From contig CAYRDX010000010.1 in NCBI GenBank assembly GCA_964423205.1, positions 1-64,000 on the forward strand: a stretch of 64,000 nucleotides of DNA. Direction: 5' to 3'. The translations under genes and the position numbers were made by a program. Positions 18,930 to 29,200 of this stretch are shown piece after piece (positions within the stretch are counted from its first letter, which is position 1; every line of letters starts with the position of its first letter). Under the pieces are notes generated by a model. It did not search any database. It saw nothing but the letters and a program-made list of their open reading frames with translations, and was not told the DNA's origin. Origin of the DNA: UBA6168 sp964423205. Lineage in GTDB: Bacteria; Bacteroidota; Bacteroidia; Chitinophagales; Saprospiraceae.

Positions 18930-20303
18930 ATGAAAAGAATTAGGTCTTTATTGCTGTTTGCTTTGGTTCTTCTTTTCTTTTTTTCATGCAAAAAAGAAAA
19001 GGAACAAGTGCCACCGGACACGGGCAGTGAAGTAAAACCATACCTGCAGTATGGTACTCCATTTAAAAACATTCCGGAAACACAGGATATCGTAATGTAC
19101 GAAGTTAACTTACGGGCTTTCAGTGCTTCGGGCGATTTACAAGGTGTCATTGATAAATTGAATCATATAGAAGCCTTGGGTGTGAATGTACTCTGGCTCA
19201 TGCCTATCCATCCAATCGGGCAGGTAAAATCTGTCAACTCACCTTATTCTGTAAAAGATTACAAGGCCGTCAGCTCAGAATACGGAACCCTGAACGATCT
19301 GCGGAAACTAACCGATGAAGCGCATAAGCGTGGTATTGCCGTCATCATGGACTGGGTAGCCAACCATACCGCCTGGGATAATAAATGGACGGAAAACCGG
19401 AGTTGGTACACGCAGGATGGTAACGGCAATATAGTGCATCCGCCGGGTACCAACTGGCAGGATGTTGCCGACTTGAATTATGGCAATGCAGACATGCAAA
19501 AGGCCATGATCGATGCCATGAGATATTGGGTGTACGAAGCCAATGTGGACGGTTTCCGCTGCGATTATGCAGATGGGGTTCCTTTTGATTTCTGGAGAAC
19601 GGCATGGCAAACGCTGGATACCATTCCAAACAGGAAATTCATCTACTTTGCCGAAGGAACCCGAAATGACCATTTTACGGCTGGTTTCCAACTCAATTTT
19701 GGATGGCAGTTTTATGGTGCTGTTAAGGAGGTTTTCAAAGGTCAGCCGGTAAGCAGATTGCTCACGGCTCATCAAAATGAGTACAGTTCATTGCCGGCCG
19801 GCAAACATTGGGTGCGCTTTACTACAAACCACGATGAATCGGCATGGGATGCTACACCCATCAGTCTGTTCAACGGCATCGACGGGGCATTGGCAGCATC
19901 GGTGGTGACCATATTTTATGGTGGCGTTCCGCTCATATATGGTTCTCAGGAAGTCGGTACGGCGAACAAGGTACCCTTCTTTTCAAAATCCACCATCAAC
20001 TGGAACGCCAACCCAACCATGCTGGAAACTTACAAAGGAATACTTCAGTTTTATGCCAGATCTGAGACGGCGCGCAGGGGTATGAACTCGGTCTATCCCC
20101 ATAACGATGTGGCTTGTTTCAAAAAGTCTTACAACGGCAAAGAAATACTGATTATCGCCAACCTGAGAAACGCAAACATCAATTTTTCCGTTCCGGCGGG
20201 ATTAACGAACAGCACCTGGAAAGATGTGATGGCAACCGGCAATGTTACCCTGCAGACTCAACTGGCATTGAAACCATATCAATATTTTATCCTGGAACAG
20301 TAA
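18930..20303 (+). CDS. GH13 alpha-amylase family lipoprotein
   Basis: 457 residues. Lipobox FFFSC with C20 as the lipidated cysteine, then a polar linker. The GH13 barrel regions are visible: VLWLMPIHPIG, MDWVANHT, GFRCDYADGV with nucleophile D212, IYFAEGT with acid/base E242, and TTNHDESAW with D302. Length is short for GH13 (one barrel and a small C-terminal domain). It probably acts on alpha-glucans at the outer membrane or in the periplasm, but the exact specificity is unknown. Preceded by a 199-bp leader containing a 53-bp repeat also found upstream of 20485. Confidence 0.88.
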   Translation: MKRIRSLLLFALVLLFFFSCKKEKEQVPPDTGSEVKPYLQYGTPFKNIPETQDIVMYEVNLRAFSASGDLQGVIDKLNHIEALGVNVLWLMPIHPIGQVKSVNSPYSVKDYKAVSSEYGTLNDLRKLTDEAHKRGIAVIMDWVANHTAWDNKWTENRSWYTQDGNGNIVHPPGTNWQDVADLNYGNADMQKAMIDAMRYWVYEANVDGFRCDYADGVPFDFWRTAWQTLDTIPNRKFIYFAEGTRNDHFTAGFQLNFGWQFYGAVKEVFKGQPVSRLLTAHQNEYSSLPAGKHWVRFTTNHDESAWDATPISLFNGIDGALAASVVTIFYGGVPLIYGSQEVGTANKVPFFSKSTINWNANPTMLETYKGILQFYARSETARRGMNSVYPHNDVACFKKSYNGKEILIIANLRNANINFSVPAGLTNSTWKDVMATGNVTLQTQLALKPYQYFILEQ

Positions 20304-20400
20304 CTAAAATCGGTCAGCGGATTTATTTTTTGGAACTACTTTTAAACAACTATGACAGATAAATACTTTTAGCCCGATTCGGAACAAACATTTCTCTAAT

Positions 20401-20453
20401 GTTTCATACATTGGCTGAAAATTGCGGTAGATATTTGGCAATCAAGTCAATCC
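20401..20453 (+). repeat. 53-bp direct repeat, copy 2
   Basis: Starts GTTTCATACATTGGCT and ends TCAATCC as in 18678-18731. It lies 32 bp before the ATG at 20485, a distance where a promoter or regulator site could act. Function not shown. Confidence 0.5.
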
Positions 20454-20484
20454 ATTATTCATCGTTCATTATAAATCTTCAATC

Positions 20485-20970
20485 ATGGGACGTCTATACT
20501 ACGAACAAGCTTCCGCTCCAGTAAGAGAAGTGGACACTGAAGAACTGGAAGTAAACCTTCCTGAAAGAACACCTGAAGTGAAGACACCTGAGGCTGGCGG
20601 TGAAATGCGTAGCAGCAGCATCAACAGCCACCTTGAGAAAGTGGCTTCTCTTATTCCGGGTGAAGTCATTGCTGCTTATCTGGCCATGTTTGGGCTGGTT
20701 CCGATGGTAAAAAATGAGGCCATGCATACTGGTGTATTTTGGGCTATTTTCGGACTATGCCTGGTGGCAACACCGATTTACCTCAATACACAAGCTGAAA
20801 AAAACAAACCAAAAAGAAATCACCTGATCGTTTCAACCCTGGCTTTTTTAGTTTGGGCTTATGCGACAACCGGCAGTACCCTGATACCTGACTTTCACGA
20901 TGTGGCCATTAGTTCAATAGCATTGATTGCATTCAGTATGTTCAGTGCTGTCGTGCCCATGGATAAATAG
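20485..20970 (+). CDS. Conserved-looking membrane protein, function unknown
   Basis: 161 residues. The first 45 residues are soluble, acidic and proline-rich (VNLPERTPEVKTPEAGGEM). Then come the helix-forming segment HLEKVASLIPGEVIAAYLAM, and further membrane helices GVFWAIFGLCLVATPIYL, LIVSTLAFLVWAYATTGSTL and AISSIALIAFSMFSAVV, four in total. The IPGEVIAAYLA motif recurs in small conserved hypothetical membrane proteins, as far as I recall. No enzyme motif is seen. Its neighbours are a GH13 lipoprotein and another lipoprotein, neither of which suggests a job. Confidence 0.65.
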   Translation: MGRLYYEQASAPVREVDTEELEVNLPERTPEVKTPEAGGEMRSSSINSHLEKVASLIPGEVIAAYLAMFGLVPMVKNEAMHTGVFWAIFGLCLVATPIYLNTQAEKNKPKRNHLIVSTLAFLVWAYATTGSTLIPDFHDVAISSIALIAFSMFSAVVPMDK

Positions 20971-21066
20971 ACACAACTTGTTTATATTCGCACGCTTTTC
21001 CTGACCAAATTCCTGACCATTGAAATTCGCGTTGATACTTTTTATTCATCATTAAACAACACCTCG

Positions 21067-21492
21067 ATGAAGACAATTAACCTGTTTTTTACTTTTAGTT
21101 TGCTCATTCTGCCATTCACAGGATGCAATGAGCGTTCTACCGATCATCAGGACAACTCTGATACTGTGCTTGCAGATGACGCAGCAACGGATGAAGTGCT
21201 AACCCTAAAAGCCAAGTTTGTCGACTTTACGCTGGGGGATGCTGAACATTATTCCTTTGAAGACGAAAACGGAAAAACCTGGGATTTTGGTGGTTGTGAA
21301 GACACCTCCGTTCAGTTTGCAGAAGAACTTCCGGCCGAGCAGGCCAATGAAAGCAATCAGGGCTGGGCAGCCAACAAACAATTGCAAAACCAATGGTTTG
21401 AGCTAAAATATGTTATCAGACAGCAACCCTTGTACATTGACGGCCCTGTTGGAGAGGTAGCAGTCATTCTTGAGGCGAGGATGGTGCAATAA
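21067..21492 (+). CDS. Small lipoprotein, function unknown
   Basis: 141 residues. Signal MKTINLFFTFSLLILPFTGC with the lipidated cysteine at about residue 20, then an acidic, aspartate-rich linker (DNSDTVLADDAATDE). The folded part has KFVDFTLGDAEHYSFEDENG, suggesting a small beta domain, and KTWDFGGCED with one further cysteine. No family is recognised. A repeat element starts directly after its stop codon. Confidence 0.6.
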   Translation: MKTINLFFTFSLLILPFTGCNERSTDHQDNSDTVLADDAATDEVLTLKAKFVDFTLGDAEHYSFEDENGKTWDFGGCEDTSVQFAEELPAEQANESNQGWAANKQLQNQWFELKYVIRQQPLYIDGPVGEVAVILEARMVQ

Positions 21493-21670
21493 TAAAAAGG
21501 AAAAAGGAAAAAGGACCCCGAGTACTCGGGGGGAAATTGGAAAATAACCAAGCCCCAGCAACCAACTGCCAACCGCCAACCCCGAAGGGGCAAGCAGCCA
21601 ACCGCCAACAGCCAACTGATTTTCAAGTGGTTAAGAAAACAATTTGGCTACATTATTTTTGACACATTAC
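21493..21670. repeat. Intergenic repeat element, short form
   Basis: About 178 bp: AAAAAGGAAAAAGG, the perfect 16-bp palindrome CCCCGAGTACTCGGGG (21516-21531), GGAAATTGGAAAATAACCAA, heptamers of GCCAACN, the hairpin CCCCGAAGGGG (21580-21590), CAAGCAGCCAAC and the right end up to GACACATTAC. Compared with 18416-18651 it has one hairpin block fewer and the core array is shorter. Confidence 0.75.
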
Positions 21671-21726
21671 ATTATGGGAGTTGCCTTGGCGAGCTATACT
21701 TTTCATTTTCAAAATTCTAAAGCGAA

Positions 21727-21906
21727 ATGCCCGAACCATTCAAAAACCTAATCAGCGAAGATTTCTTCAAACGGCTAACTACCGCACTGGTCAAATCGAA
21801 GCTGGATTTTGATACAAAATCTTTTTTGGTCGGCATTTATGATGAGGCTTGGGAAAACCGGGAATTGAAGGATAGGTTAAGACATGTCACTTTGATGCAT
21901 CGATAA
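21727..21906 (+). pseudogene. N-terminal fragment of a DNA alkylation repair (AlkD-like HEAT) protein
   Basis: A 59-residue frame from ATG 21727 to TAA 21904-21906, below usual ORF cut-offs. It begins MPEPFKNLISEDFFKRL and contains IYDEAWENRELKDRLRHVTL, which resembles the N-terminus of Bacteroidota DNA alkylation repair enzymes (about 370 residues, WENRELKQRMRH segment). The frame ends right where the helical HEAT repeats should begin; nothing similar follows. It lies just after a repeat element, so deletion or rearrangement at the repeat is a plausible cause. Confidence 0.6.
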
Positions 21907-22035
21907 ACACAATTTTGAACTCACAACATAGTTTTCCGGGTTAATAATCTTTTCGCACTCCAAATATTTGAAATTAAGCGTTTTAAGAACAAATTGCAGA
22001 GATATCTTTTAAGTGTTCACCTCTAATATTGAATT

Positions 22036-22557
22036 ATGATAAGAAGATCACTACTTCCCGTGGTCGTATTTGCCTCATTTTTTTGGGGTTGCGACCTGTT
22101 CGACGACTCTCCCTGCGGTCCAAAAGAGACATACGACCTTTACCTTCTGGGAACTTCCATTGCTGACAGCACATCCGGTGTTTTCAGTTCCTATACACAA
22201 GGAGGTACGCGTGTCTTTCAATGGAGTCAGATTGTTGAAAATGTCTGTGCCCAGGAACATGTTAAAATGGAGTGCCGTGTTGCACTTCTTGATGAAAGCA
22301 CAACCGGTATCAGTGCTAGGGGCCGCGCAGATTGGTCATTTTTATTCGAAAAGAATATTACCATGACCAAAAGCGGTTCAGATATTAAAGGTAACGGCGA
22401 AATTGGCCTTAAGCAGGTTTTCGGTGAAGACCCGGCTTGGTTTATTCCCGTTCTCGAAGTTTATTTCCCTACCAAAGGCAGTTATAACGCAGATAAGGCA
22501 TTTCTCCTTAATAATGTCATTTCTGTTGAAATGATGGCAAAGTACCGAAAACACTAA
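22036..22557 (+). CDS. Small lipoprotein, function unknown
   Basis: 173 residues. Signal MIRRSLLPVVVFASFFWGC gives a lipidated cysteine at residue 19, followed by DLFDDSPCGPKETYDLYLLG. The rest is beta-rich with three further cysteines but no motif I recognise (WSFLFEKNITMTKSGSDIKG, EDPAWFIPVLEVYFP). It begins 129 bp after the alkylation-repair remnant and ends before the MITE-containing gap. Probably outer-membrane anchored in the periplasm. Confidence 0.6.
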   Translation: MIRRSLLPVVVFASFFWGCDLFDDSPCGPKETYDLYLLGTSIADSTSGVFSSYTQGGTRVFQWSQIVENVCAQEHVKMECRVALLDESTTGISARGRADWSFLFEKNITMTKSGSDIKGNGEIGLKQVFGEDPAWFIPVLEVYFPTKGSYNADKAFLLNNVISVEMMAKYRKH

Positions 22558-22867
22558 GATTGAAACTTCCTGGCCTGTAAAACCTGTTTATCTACATCGA
22601 AGTCAAGTTGGAAATGTGGTATCTTTTAAACCGCTGAAACGTGTACCGCACAGTTCAGGATAATTTGTTTTGGGCATTGCCACACCTCAAGTATCAGATT
22701 CTCTGAACCCTGGTAAATTTTATTCTCCCCGGAAGGATAATAATCCAGTAAAAGCAAAATCCATTAAATCCAGTCAGTAGGTCTCTTACCTAAATGGGTA
22801 CTCTGTCAATATTCCATTATTACAATCACCCTTTCATTTTAATATCTATGATAGTCACCCACACTTA

Positions 22868-23027
22868 GAGCTTGTTTGGAATTTGGTCACTTGGCTCAAA
22901 ACGACCCTTTTTCGCCACTTTTTCAGCTTTTTTCAGTCAAGTAGTCCCGCTATTCTCCTTCAAAAAGCCAAAAAATTGACGAAAAATTTCTCGTTTTTAA
23001 CTCAAGCACTAAATCCCAAACAAGCTC
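22868..23027. mobile_element. 160-bp MITE, copy 1 (IS5-like ends), intact
   Basis: Starts GAGCTTGTTTGG and ends CCAAACAAGCTC, perfect 12-bp terminal inverted repeats (17 bp with one mismatch), flanked by TTA on both sides (22865-22867, 23028-23030) as a 3-bp target duplication. No transposase is encoded. The sequence is identical base for base to 48595-48754. TIRs beginning GAGC and TnA targets are typical of IS5-family derivatives. It lies in the 622-bp gap 22558-23179; I see nothing else there. Confidence 0.88.
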
Positions 23028-23179
23028 TTAGAATTGACCGATCCAAATCACCCTATTGAGTACTTACCGTCCAATCCTTGCACCTATAAATTTGTCGCGT
23101 GAGTTGAAGTCATGATTGATGTCACTTACTAGTTAACCAGATACTTAAAAAATTCTTTTATCAAACAATCCTCTCCATT

Positions 23180-24385
23180 ATGACAAAGCAATTAATCAAA
23201 CTGACTTTATTGTTCATTCTAATCGCTCCAATCTACAAAGCAAATGCACAGCTCAATCCCGGTGCAGTCAAAGCAGCAAAGACAGCCCCGGTAAAGGCTC
23301 CTGCAGTTTCAATTACTACAGCTGTAAAATCCCAATTCAACCCGGCGCAACACGGATTCAAGTTTGTTAACACACTTGCTACAGAAATGCAAATTGTCGG
23401 TTTAAATGGACCAAGAATTAATGGTTATTGCAGCGGTATGGTGTATGCCGCATTAGATTATTACAACCGTGGATTGGCCATACCTGCTCAGAACTTTCCC
23501 CCAACCACTGGCAGTACATTACAACGATACATACACGACCGGCAGATACAATGCTGGACAGGCACATTGGACAATTGGTCGGAACTTTTCTTTAATCCTT
23601 TTGGATGGCGGACAAATGAGTTCTTCAACTGGGGCTTGCAAGGTTCCAATGGTGGGCAACTTCAAAACCTCAAAGCATCTATTGATGCCGGCAAACCTAT
23701 CCCACTCGGACTGTTTAAAGCAGGTGATGGTGGCGTCGGGCCACATCATTGCGTTTTAGCCATAGGCTATGATTTGGGACGATACAAAGGTGACCTTGGT
23801 CAATATAAAGAAGATGTCAAGATTTTCGTTTACGACCCCAATTACCCCAACCAAACGATGACATTGCGGCCCAATCCGGCTTCTACAAACTTTTCATATG
23901 CTGAAGCACCTCATAACTCCTGGATGACCTATTTTGCAGATAAGGATTACAATTTTGCAAGCCCACCGAACATCCCAACCACCATAATGCCTGCAGATGG
24001 AATGGTACGCAAGCTTCTAATTGATTTTTGCACAGGCGGTGACGACCTCAGAGGAGGAAACGATAATGTAGATGTTCATGTCAATTACACCGATGGCACA
24101 ACGGATGTATATGCTTGTGTCAATAACCGGCAACGATGGATCGGTAATAATATGGAAGTTGTAGAAATAGCCTTGCGCAGGCCTACGCAATGTCGTAACC
24201 TCAAATCCGTAACGCTCAAGACAACATTTGGCGGTGGTATTTCAGGAGATAACTGGAACCTGGATATGCTTGTTATAACGGCAGTGGAAGGAAATTCGGA
24301 GGCTCGGGTTTATGAAAAATGGGGAAGGCCGCTTGTCAGATTTGACGGAAACAACCATCCCTTTGTTGCAACATTTTCCAGATAA
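23180..24385 (+). CDS. Secreted papain-like (C39-like) protein with C-terminal TGxDDLRGG domain
   Basis: 401 residues. Signal peptide MTKQLIKLTLLFILIAPIYKANA; then a linker rich in Ala, Val and Lys. Residues about 55-260 look like a papain-like hydrolase fold: C84 in INGYCSGMVYA, H190 in GPHHCVLAIGYD and D219 in IFVYDPNYP are a plausible Cys-His-Asp triad. Residues about 277-398 form a beta-rich domain with TGGDDLRGGNDNVDVHVNY and a closing GDNWNLDMLVI...GRPLVRFDG pattern. Two further copies of this domain make up the protein at 30283-31167. Function unknown; peptidase or transglutaminase-like activity is inferred from motifs. First gene of the secreted cluster that surrounds the sensor kinase. 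Confidence 0.7.
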   Translation: MTKQLIKLTLLFILIAPIYKANAQLNPGAVKAAKTAPVKAPAVSITTAVKSQFNPAQHGFKFVNTLATEMQIVGLNGPRINGYCSGMVYAALDYYNRGLAIPAQNFPPTTGSTLQRYIHDRQIQCWTGTLDNWSELFFNPFGWRTNEFFNWGLQGSNGGQLQNLKASIDAGKPIPLGLFKAGDGGVGPHHCVLAIGYDLGRYKGDLGQYKEDVKIFVYDPNYPNQTMTLRPNPASTNFSYAEAPHNSWMTYFADKDYNFASPPNIPTTIMPADGMVRKLLIDFCTGGDDLRGGNDNVDVHVNYTDGTTDVYACVNNRQRWIGNNMEVVEIALRRPTQCRNLKSVTLKTTFGGGISGDNWNLDMLVITAVEGNSEARVYEKWGRPLVRFDGNNHPFVATFSR

Positions 24386-24406
24386 ACCCTCATAAAAAAG
24401 CACAGC

Positions 24407-25360
24407 ATGAAAGCCATTATCCTTTCAATAATCTTGTCCATACCGATTGTAGTATGTTCTCAAAATACGCCGGGTACGATAGGCAAAGTGACCACCACTG
24501 CGGAACAAAAAACGTCCCAGGCTCTCCAAGCATCGCAGGCCTCCGCAGCCCAGTTAAAAATGGCAATCGAGAATATTAAGGGCATAACAAAGGTATTTGA
24601 GCCAATATTCGGTTTGCATAAAAAAAAGCAGGAAAGTGCGGATTATATACCACAGGAGTCAATTCCGGTTGTTGATACCACTGTGGCAACTTTGCCACAA
24701 CAGCCTCAGGAAGAAGTTACCATTCCTTCAGAGCCGCCCCAGGTTTTTATTCCTGAAAGTTCTTTGTATAACGCGGATGGTACAGCTAACTGGGGTTCGC
24801 AGAATCACACTGAATACGGTTCCTACCTAGATGTCATGAAAGGTAGCATCCTGGATGATATTTCGGTGGTTATGGAGACGGCTTCTGTGGATTTGATTTT
24901 TACAGCAACTAATCATTTTGGCAACAGCCCTGCATATGCCTTCCTTACTCCTGCTTATGTCAAAAATGATTTTTTTGCGAATTACTATTTCAGGGGACCT
25001 AAGTACAAGGATGCCAATGTGCCACCCATGTCCTGGGATAATGTGAACGAAAGTGAAGTGGCAATGACCACACTTACAGAAGCACATTTCAACCGGATTC
25101 AGACAAATGATCAGCTAACGTCATTTGTTAAACAGATCCGGGGTTTTCAGGACCATATAGAAAGTCGCACAAAACTCACAGGTAAGGTCATCGCCGTGAA
25201 AACCGAAATGGCAAACCGAACTTGTTATGGAATAATTCTCATTTTGGAACATTATGGCACTACAGGCGCCAATGGTTTCCTGAAGGTGAAGATTAAAGTA
25301 ACGGGTTTCGATTACAATCAGGATGGCAATCCAGATGCAGAAGTTTATCAGTCTTATTAA
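24407..25360 (+). CDS. Secreted protein, function unknown
   Basis: 317 residues with signal peptide MKAIILSIILSIPIVVCSQ. After a Gln/Ala-rich helical stretch (KTSQALQASQASAAQLKMA) comes a proline-rich linker (PQQPQEEVTIPSEPPQVFIP). The C-terminal domain from about residue 120 is compact and mixed alpha/beta, ending FDYNQDGNPDAEVYQSY, an EF-like DxNxDG segment that may bind Ca. It starts 21 bp after the papain-like gene, so they are likely co-transcribed. No family recognised. Confidence 0.6.
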   Translation: MKAIILSIILSIPIVVCSQNTPGTIGKVTTTAEQKTSQALQASQASAAQLKMAIENIKGITKVFEPIFGLHKKKQESADYIPQESIPVVDTTVATLPQQPQEEVTIPSEPPQVFIPESSLYNADGTANWGSQNHTEYGSYLDVMKGSILDDISVVMETASVDLIFTATNHFGNSPAYAFLTPAYVKNDFFANYYFRGPKYKDANVPPMSWDNVNESEVAMTTLTEAHFNRIQTNDQLTSFVKQIRGFQDHIESRTKLTGKVIAVKTEMANRTCYGIILILEHYGTTGANGFLKVKIKVTGFDYNQDGNPDAEVYQSY

Positions 25361-25395
25361 CACATAAAGATATTGTTCTTAAAAAATCTCCATTC

Positions 25396-25896
25396 ATGAA
25401 GAATTTCATTTTAGTAGTGCTTATAGCAACCGTAAACTGTATGAACGGTTTTTCACAATCGGGAAAAACACCTGTTAATACAGCTGCGCCCAATAACCGC
25501 CAGTTTACCAAATTGGAAGTAGACCTGGCAGTCGAATCAATAAATTTTGCAACAATTAAGAAGTCAACAGGCGATGTGCTTAGGGTAACCATCGTGCTGA
25601 AAAATGCGGGTGGATTAAATTATGTAAGTAACCCAAACCAACAAAATCTGCAGCTTTTCGAAGAACTGACGCCAGATAAACCAATACAGGTGAAAGTTTT
25701 TCCTTTTCAAAACGTCAATGCTGGCGCAAGCATGCAATTCATATTTGAAACACCAGCTAAGAAACCCGGTAAAGAGTTTTTGCCTAATTACAGAGCAGTC
25801 ATTGTGTTTGAGCCAGACATCCGTTCCGATAACAATACCCAAAATGATGACAATAGGGCGGCCAACAATTCGCTGCAAAGAAACCCGCGTGGATGA
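25396..25896 (+). CDS. Small secreted protein, CARDB-like beta-domain
   Basis: 166 residues with signal peptide MKNFILVVLIATVNCMNGFSQ. The middle reads like an Ig/CARDB-type beta sandwich (LAVESINFATIKKSTGDVLRV, VTIVLKNAGGLNYVSNPNQ), and the C-terminus is a disordered Asn/Asp-rich tail (NNTQNDDNRAANNSLQ). It starts 35 bp after the upstream gene and probably belongs to the same transcript. Function unknown. Confidence 0.6.
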   Translation: MKNFILVVLIATVNCMNGFSQSGKTPVNTAAPNNRQFTKLEVDLAVESINFATIKKSTGDVLRVTIVLKNAGGLNYVSNPNQQNLQLFEELTPDKPIQVKVFPFQNVNAGASMQFIFETPAKKPGKEFLPNYRAVIVFEPDIRSDNNTQNDDNRAANNSLQRNPRG

Positions 25897-26200
25897 CACT
25901 AATGCGACAACACAATGATAGTCCGTTTCATGAATTCAGTTTTTGAATTCATTCAGGATGACTTTTGGGCTGGGGTTAACGTCTGAACCAGGTAAAGGAG
26001 AATTAATTGGAAAGAATTTCCTGAAATTATTCTGCTCTAAAATCCATACAATCCAAAAATTTTCACACCTCGAATCTATCCTTAATTTAAATTTACGCAT
26101 AAAACTCGTTTGAGCCCTTCTGAATATTGCCAAATAGGCTGTAACAACTGTACCCTGCCAAATAGATAAGCTGAATTTACTGTTATTCCCTAATAGTTTT
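25897..26200. other. 304-bp gap before the sensor kinase; small hairpin only
   Basis: No gene is visible. The inverted repeat ATGAATTC-AGTTTTT-GAATTCAT (25930-25952) lies 34 bp after the stop of 25396-25896 and could be a weak hairpin, but no T-run follows. Promoters for the kinase gene may lie here but none is convincing. Confidence 0.35.
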
Positions 26201-29200
26201 ATGCAGTTTCGACTAACGGCAAAAATCTTGCTTGTATTCATTTTCCATCTCGTGCTGCTTCAGCCAAGATCTCAAGGCCAGGAGCGGATGGGGTCATTCA
26301 TGGCTTTTTCCTGGCGTTTAGGGTTGTCGGCCGGGTTGAATACCTATGTATGCGAATCGAGCGATGGGTATCTTTGGATAGCTACCGGTATTGGGCTAAT
26401 AAAGTTTGATGGTCGAAATTACCATAGCATTGTTGCAGGCCCGGGTAGCATCCCCGATAATCTTATTACTTCAATTGCGTCAGCGGCAAATGGCAAAAGT
26501 GTCTGGATAGGGACATTACGTCATGGCGTGGCACGTTATGATACAGAATCAAAAAAATTTCGGTCATATTCCAAACTTTGGAACTTCGAGAGTCATACAC
26601 AGTCAGTTAACAAAATCTTGTGTTTTGAAAATGGCCAGGTCTGGCTTGGAACAGGTACACTGGGGCTTGGCCTTTTTGATCCTGAAAAAGATACCTTTCA
26701 GTTTTACTACCCCTATCCAATGATTATCTACAATAATGAACCCTCACAGAGTTTTGATATAACTGACATGGTTCAGGACCCAAAGGATCAAAGTAAAATT
26801 TGGGTATTGTGTAACAACGGCATTTACCTATTCGATACCAATGAGTGTGAATTTCATTCCTACCTTCCTGCTGGAAAAACCCAATATGCACTCATCAGTG
26901 TTGATCATGATAGAAAGGGAGGATTATGGATTGGCACCTGGGGCAACAGCATGTTTCATTTCGATATTAACTCACGTAAACTAACACAACTAAAGAATTT
27001 ATCTTGCGACCTGCAGTTAGATGAAGGAATGCTGGCTTTGGATGTGATGCATATGAATGATAGCACAGTGCTATGGTCCTGTGCGCTAAGTGGATTATTT
27101 TGCTATAACCCAAAAACCCGGAGTTTCCGTAACCTGTCTCCAACAGGAGCTATACCCACGGAGAATGGGGAACCAATTGAATTCAATGCTATTTCGAGAA
27201 CGAAAAATGCCGGGATTTTTATCGGCTCTAAAGGATATCTTTTTCAATACCACCCATACTTGATGCGCTTAGGGAAAACTATAGTTCCTGCACCCAAAAA
27301 TCCATTTGATGAAATTTACACCGGTAAAGGTGTGTGGGACTCTTTAACAAAATCCTACCTCATACCGGCTGCTGGACCTGTCGCTTTACTTAGCATTACC
27401 AAAGATAAGCTCACACCGGCCAGCATTTCGCTCGACGCAAAAGGCCTGAAAGAGTTATGTCAATTACAAGATGGCCGTATTCTGGCACTCGGATTCGAGG
27501 GCAAAGTCCACATTTATGATTCTGAAAAAAGGAAGTTGAGTCCGGCAATTCTGCAAATAACTCCAGATTATTTTGGTCTTGAAATAAGGGTTGATGCAAA
27601 AGGTCTGTTATGGCTGCTAACCAGGCGCAACCTATTCCGGATCGATTCACGTAATGTTTCAACAATTGACAGTTTCAGTTTTCTAAGCTTTCACCCAAAA
27701 GTCGATAGGCCCTTTTCTACACTTTACCTTTATCACCTCGAAACTGACTCCAAAGGAAATGCCTGGGTTGGCAGCAATCAAGGTATATGGATGGCAAAAC
27801 CCGGGGAAAAGCAGTTTACACTGTTTCATCCCAAAAATGGCAAAGGCGAATGGTTGAAAGACAGGCTGATAAAATCCATGGCCATTGACCCGAAAGACCG
27901 GCTTTGGGTTGGATATAATGGCGATGGCATTGATATATTCGATACTAAAGAACTCAAGCCGATAAATTGGCCCCAAAGTTCCAACTTGCAGACATGGCAA
28001 GTGAATGACTTAGTGGCTACTGCATCGGGAAATATCCTTGCACCCACGACGGAAGGCCTACTCGCTGTAAACAGTAGCTCCTTAGACTGGCAAATCTTAG
28101 GAACTGAAGATGGTCTGAACAAACAGTTTATGGACCGCAGCATCTGGGTAGCTCCCGATGGCATGATATTCATCAATCATGGTACGAGATTGAACGCTTT
28201 TCCAGAAAGCGCACTGCAAATCCAGCATAAAAAATTAAAGATCAACATAATTAGGGTTACTGTAAATAATGTTGAACAGGAACCTGTAATGTTTGAAAAA
28301 GCTGAAAGCTATCTGGAGCTTCCTTACTATTCAAACAATATATCACTTTCTTTTGCAGCAATGCATTGGTTGTATCCATTCAAAACAAGCTACTCGTACA
28401 GATTAAGTACAGAACGTGATTCAGGTCATTGGAAAAACATAAGTGAACCAACAGTTCAATTGAACGCACTTCAGTCTGGCAATTATGTGATTGAATTAAA
28501 AGCAACAGGGGCGAGCTCTGTCCCGAGCCTTAATAAAAAGTTGTTTATAAGCATCATGCCTCCAATTTGGGAAAGGAGTTGGTTTTACCTATTGATTAGC
28601 TTGATCCTGATTCTTGCATTTTATTCTTTATATCGATTTAGGGTAAGCCAGTTATATCAGCAACTGTTGGTCAGGGATACAATTTCCAGAAATTTACACG
28701 ATGACATCGGCTCTTCCTTGAGCAATATCCAGATTTTGACAGAACTTACACGGCAAAATCTGGCAAACAAAGAGAAAGCAAAAAGTTTTTTAAGTCGGGC
28801 AGCTGAGGATATTAGTCGTATCAGTGAAGCACTAAGTGAGATCATTTGGAATGTGAACCCAAAATACGATGACCTTCAATATCTGTTTGCCAGAATGAAA
28901 CGACATGCAGCAGAATCTTTTGAGGGAAAAGGAATTCAATATGAATTATTGATACCCGAAGAATCGCCAAAGTTTACTATGAGTATGGAACAGCGCAGAG
29001 ACTTCTACCTGATTTACAAGGAGTGCATTCATAACCTCATCAAATATTCCGGGACTGGATTTGCACAGGTTCACGTAAGTCTGGAGCACAAAAAGGTATC
29101 ACTCGAAGTAAGAGACCAAGGTGTTGGTTTTGTTAAAGAAGAAGTAGTAATGGGAACCGGGCTGCAATCAATGAATGCCCGTGCTCAAAAATGGAAGGGA

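Noticed and set aside
22558..22867. Possible gene before MITE copy 1
   Set aside because: No reading frame with a plausible start or family motif was found in either direction.
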